From assembly GCA_002713555.1 (NCBI GenBank), contig PATG01000055.1, positions 14,319-23,670 of the forward strand: 9,352 bases of DNA, written 5' to 3'. Of this stretch, positions 6,704 to 9,352 are shown piece after piece; the first letter of the stretch is position 1; every line of letters begins with the position of its first letter. The translations under genes and the position numbers were made by a program. The stretch is from Planctomycetaceae bacterium (GTDB lineage: Bacteria; Planctomycetota; Planctomycetia; Pirellulales; Lacipirellulaceae). Below the pieces are notes generated by a model, which was not told where the DNA came from, searched no databases, and worked only from the letters and a program-made list of their open reading frames with translations.

Positions 6704-8233
6704 ATGACTGCTTCCATAACACGCCGCTTCATATTCATCTCGTTGATCCTATTGATTCTCTCCGCATACTGTTACCGGGAAAATGTACGAACACGATTCA
6801 CCACTATCACCGTATCCCCTACTTCTGCACCGGTGGTTCAAGTTCAAGTAGCAACGTTCGTAGATGAACACTGGGCGCCACTCCGTAAGCCACAAGGAAA
6901 TCTATATGTCAGCAAACTTCACCTCAATCCGAAATATCGTGGCACCGCAATCAATCTGCAAACAACCGGGGTGATCACGTACTCAAACTGTACCTTCGGC
7001 TCTGAGCCTCTCGGGCAACCGCTCGAACCGGGCATTGAATTGACATCACAGATAGTTGGACATGGCATCGGTCCGTGTGCAAATTGGTACGTATTGGTCG
7101 CAAACAGCGAACTCCCTCCGACTGAAACAGGGCACACATATGTTTGGCTTCCCGACACATCACTCACATCGATTTCTCCGCAATCAACCCCTTCCGACCT
7201 CATAGATATATCGGAAGATCGGAATCTAGATCTATCCCCGTTGATTGCGTGTGACCCGGTCGGATGGTGGCAATTTTCATGGAAACGCGCCTGGCCTCGT
7301 TATATCTTGACGGACGGTGCATTTTCGAAAATGGAGTTCCATCAGGATCTTTCCCGAGTTGTCGGACCTAAATGGACACTCGAATGGTACGGCGAGATCG
7401 TGAGGCAGTCGGACATTAGTTTAGAGGAGGGCTTCTGGCGTGGCGGATGGAGACTAGATAATGGATATGCCATAACTGGTTGGCGACCATTACAAGTAGA
7501 TCCATCGAGCTACCGTGGCATCGGATGGGACGGTGACAAATTACGCCCCTGGAATGACGGCAAAGACAATTACGTATTCCTCTGGCGATATATTTCACCT
7601 GACAAAGTCCCGACTAGGGAGCCGAATTATGCGATCGAAATAAGAACGAGTTCAGAGCACTCCGCATATGTGGAACTATCATTCGGATGCGAGCATATGC
7701 GTGGTGCTCGTACTGGTGATCATACATATTTTGGGGTTTCGGCCGATAGATTGAATCAGCGTGATTATCCATATATTTCACCTAGTAAACCTGAGCCCAC
7801 ATGGCCGGTCATTGCTGACAAACGCACCATGTTTGACTCCCATGTCTGTGATCCTGTTGGTCTCTGGGTCGGATATGATTGGATTGGAACGGTGAAGTAC
7901 AAATACCACAGAGTGTTTCTGGCCGACGGCGATGGATACGAGCAAATAGTCGAAATCGGCAGTCGGGATTACCAACCACCCTTTGATGCAACCACTCCAT
8001 TCTGGTGGCAAATGGAAGGGATATCTGTTTTGTATAAAGAGTACTCAGATACTTCGATACTAATTGACAAAAACTCCCACGGTGCAACCAGCCGGCTCGA
8101 GTTTTCAGATGACGGATGCTACGAACTCTTTGCGCACGGCAGCTACAAGTTCACCGGTGCCCTCGCTGATTTAGGACACTATGAAAGACGGTTCTCCTGG
8201 GAACGACTAAGAATGCCTGAGGATGTAAATTAA
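6704..8233 (+). CDS. Exported or membrane-anchored protein, paralogue of the upstream lipoprotein (509 aa)
   Basis: ATG 6704 is preferred over the TTG at 6683 because it starts a compact signal: two arginines (R7, R8), then a hydrophobic run to about residue 22. Cys23 follows in SAYC, which is not a good lipobox because of Tyr at -1. It may be a signal anchor, a cleaved signal or an unusual lipoprotein. From about residue 90 it aligns with the C-terminal 420 residues of the upstream lipoprotein: GHGIGPCANW, ACDPVGWW (182-189), KMEFHQDLS, GFWRGGW, SPDKVPTREPNY (298-309), CDPVGLW (382-388), YHRVFLADGDGYE and PFWW (432-435). The CDPVG-x-W motif occurs twice, about 200 residues apart, suggesting two related beta domains. 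It lacks the upstream Ig-like modules. Function unknown; likely surface-exposed alongside its paralogue. The next gene follows 20 bases later. Confidence 0.85.
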   Translation: MTASITRRFIFISLILLILSAYCYRENVRTRFTTITVSPTSAPVVQVQVATFVDEHWAPLRKPQGNLYVSKLHLNPKYRGTAINLQTTGVITYSNCTFGSEPLGQPLEPGIELTSQIVGHGIGPCANWYVLVANSELPPTETGHTYVWLPDTSLTSISPQSTPSDLIDISEDRNLDLSPLIACDPVGWWQFSWKRAWPRYILTDGAFSKMEFHQDLSRVVGPKWTLEWYGEIVRQSDISLEEGFWRGGWRLDNGYAITGWRPLQVDPSSYRGIGWDGDKLRPWNDGKDNYVFLWRYISPDKVPTREPNYAIEIRTSSEHSAYVELSFGCEHMRGARTGDHTYFGVSADRLNQRDYPYISPSKPEPTWPVIADKRTMFDSHVCDPVGLWVGYDWIGTVKYKYHRVFLADGDGYEQIVEIGSRDYQPPFDATTPFWWQMEGISVLYKEYSDTSILIDKNSHGATSRLEFSDDGCYELFAHGSYKFTGALADLGHYERRFSWERLRMPEDVN

Positions 8234-8253
8234 CTAGGAGGAAGACAAAGCAA

Positions 8254-9240
8254 ATGGCAACACCAATAGTTCAGCGGACGTATTCTGCTGATGAGATTAT
8301 GACATCCAGCCCTCCGATCTGGTCACCGGTCAAGCAATTAGTTTTCGATCTATCGAGTCCGCTAGGTACACGACACCGAGGAGAACTACAGTTCAGACGA
8401 TGGTATGTCGAAGATTTTCCCGAGTTAATGCCAAGTGGACCGGACTTGATAATCACCGGCAAGGAAAATGTGTATGACTACGTTCCGCTAGGTGATGATG
8501 AATCCGCACTGGCATGGCACGTAAACTTTGCGGACCCTGAGCTATTTGTCGCATATGGTTCGCCGTTGATGGCTCAAGACGAGATACAGGCGGCAGAACA
8601 TCCAGTATTGGGTGCGCTGAGGGAGAAGTTACTCACCGACCCGTCTGAGTCGATAACACTCACTGTGGAGGCCGGTGAGCCGACTCCGATAACTATCGCC
8701 AATATCGAACGTCGTTGCATCGTCATGACAGATGCCGATCAGGAAAAGGCTCGGCCAAATGGTTTATATGGAAACAGATTTGCCAAGGCAAGCCCTGAAA
8801 TCATTCGTAATGCGGTCATTCCTCTGAATCCATCAACTCAAAGTAATCTCATCGCCATGGCCGCACCTTACGGTGGATTCGGAGAATACGACCGGGCTGA
8901 AGTTAAATACATCCTACAAACGGCTTATACAGGATTTGACGCGGTCCGCTCGGAAACTATGCGTCTGAAAAGTTCCAATGCTCAGGTGCACATACATACT
9001 GGATTTTGGGGGTGTGGTGCTTTCGGCGGGAATAGATTATTAATGCTCCTTCTTCAGATATATGCGGCAAAACTGGCCCAAGTAAATTCTCTGGTTATTC
9101 ACACAGTCGATCAAACTGGCTCAGACTGGCTGAAAGAAGCGCAAAACAGAATTTCGGGACATTTGGAAAATACGCCAGGACAATTTATTCAATGGATTGT
9201 TTCACTGAATCTTCGATGGGGTGAGAGTGACGGAAATTGA
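8254..9240 (+). CDS. Poly(ADP-ribose) glycohydrolase (PARG)-like protein (328 aa)
   Basis: AGGAGGA (8236-8242) lies 11 bases before ATG 8254. Conserved PARG-family blocks appear in order. VNFADPEL (90-97) matches the VDFAN block. AYGSPLMAQDEI (100-111) matches the Gly-loop plus Gln-Glu-Glu motif, with Glu110 at the catalytic Glu position. A TAYTGF block (223-228) matches the KAYxGF motif. TGFWGCGAFGGN (249-260) matches the TGNWGCGAFGGD signature, followed by a helix LLMLLLQIYAA. PARG removes ADP-ribose chains from proteins using a macrodomain fold. Here the usual Gly-Gly-Gly is Ala-Tyr-Gly and the spacing to Gln-Asp-Glu is about 5 instead of 6-8 residues. Activity may therefore be altered, restricted or lost, leaving an ADP-ribose reader. 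No signal peptide, so cytosolic. It is the last certain gene of the apparent operon, which contains no recognisable ADP-ribosyltransferase. Confidence 0.85.
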   Translation: MATPIVQRTYSADEIMTSSPPIWSPVKQLVFDLSSPLGTRHRGELQFRRWYVEDFPELMPSGPDLIITGKENVYDYVPLGDDESALAWHVNFADPELFVAYGSPLMAQDEIQAAEHPVLGALREKLLTDPSESITLTVEAGEPTPITIANIERRCIVMTDADQEKARPNGLYGNRFAKASPEIIRNAVIPLNPSTQSNLIAMAAPYGGFGEYDRAEVKYILQTAYTGFDAVRSETMRLKSSNAQVHIHTGFWGCGAFGGNRLLMLLLQIYAAKLAQVNSLVIHTVDQTGSDWLKEAQNRISGHLENTPGQFIQWIVSLNLRWGESDGN

Positions 9241-9249
9241 ACCTCAAGC

Positions 9250-9352
9250 TTACGCAGTTTCACCAGAATCATCGCGCTGGTGAGACGGATTCGATACTAT
9301 CCCGGAAGTACGCTCCAGTTCGTCTTGAATCAACCAGCCTGTTTGCAGGGAC
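9250..9352 (-). CDS. Possible C-terminal end of a minus-strand gene cut by the right edge
   Basis: On the minus strand a frame enters from the right edge, reads GWLIQDELERTSGIV and a polar tail, and stops at TAA (9252-9250). It would be convergent with the PARG-like gene, 9 bases away. An equally open plus-strand frame starts with the TTG at 9237, whose TTGA overlaps the PARG-like stop, and also runs off the edge. At about 100 bases neither can be preferred with confidence, and no domain is recognisable. Confidence 0.25.
   Translation of the reverse strand, partial: SLQTGWLIQDELERTSGIVSNPSHQRDDSGETA
9260..9283. terminator. Stem-loop after the PARG-like gene, weak terminator candidate
   Basis: TCACCAG (9260-9266) pairs with CTGGTGA (9277-9283) around a 10-base loop, 20 bases after the PARG-like stop. 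No T tract follows on the plus strand, so it is at best an imperfect terminator or an RNA-end stabilising hairpin. Confidence 0.3.

Noticed and set aside
9221..9283. Short plus-strand frame from GTG 9221 or 9227 overlapping the end of the PARG-like gene
   Set aside because: It stops after about 20 codons, and its product is not hydrophobic or otherwise suggestive.

Overview
The window is bacterial DNA of roughly balanced base composition. It has strong Shine-Dalgarno sites (AGGAGG types ahead of several starts), a lipobox-type signal peptide and closely packed genes. Nothing fixes the phylum. A Gram-positive-type or Chloroflexota-like envelope would fit the large secreted lipoprotein, but that is a guess. 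There are no tRNA or rRNA genes, insertion sequences or CRISPR arrays that I can see.

Left part (1-2000): the 3' end of an SMC/YhaN-like ATPase gene on the + strand. It meets head-on, 32 bases away, a minus-strand gene for a 433-residue coiled-coil protein that I do not recognise. Upstream of that gene is an AT-rich leader (about 2025-2100) with a GC hairpin, an 11-bp inverted repeat and a possible promoter. The stretch 2101-2510 has no convincing gene. It holds two hairpins in a GC-richer block and two short dyads in AT-rich DNA before the next gene.

Right part (2513-9240): a same-strand run of seven genes, with gaps from -10 to +96 bases, that looks like one operon. In order they are: a small DUF4258-like protein; two adjacent small proteins that are diverged copies of each other; a zinc-ribbon-like protein with a GreA-type C-terminal domain; a large lipoprotein; a second exported protein homologous to the C-terminal two-thirds of the lipoprotein; and a poly(ADP-ribose) glycohydrolase (PARG)-like protein. 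A 20-codon hydrophobic ORF sits between the two exported-protein genes. The last ~110 bases show no certain gene, though open frames exist on both strands.

How the genes might work together is inference. The cassette mixes a possible RNase-fold toxin-like protein, an RNA-polymerase-binding-type domain, a predicted ADP-ribose hydrolase or reader, and two cell-surface proteins. That mix of regulatory, ADP-ribose and surface functions in one apparent operon is the main candidate for an undescribed system. The PARG-like gene is the best functional anchor. The two small paralogues and the two exported proteins belong to families I cannot name.
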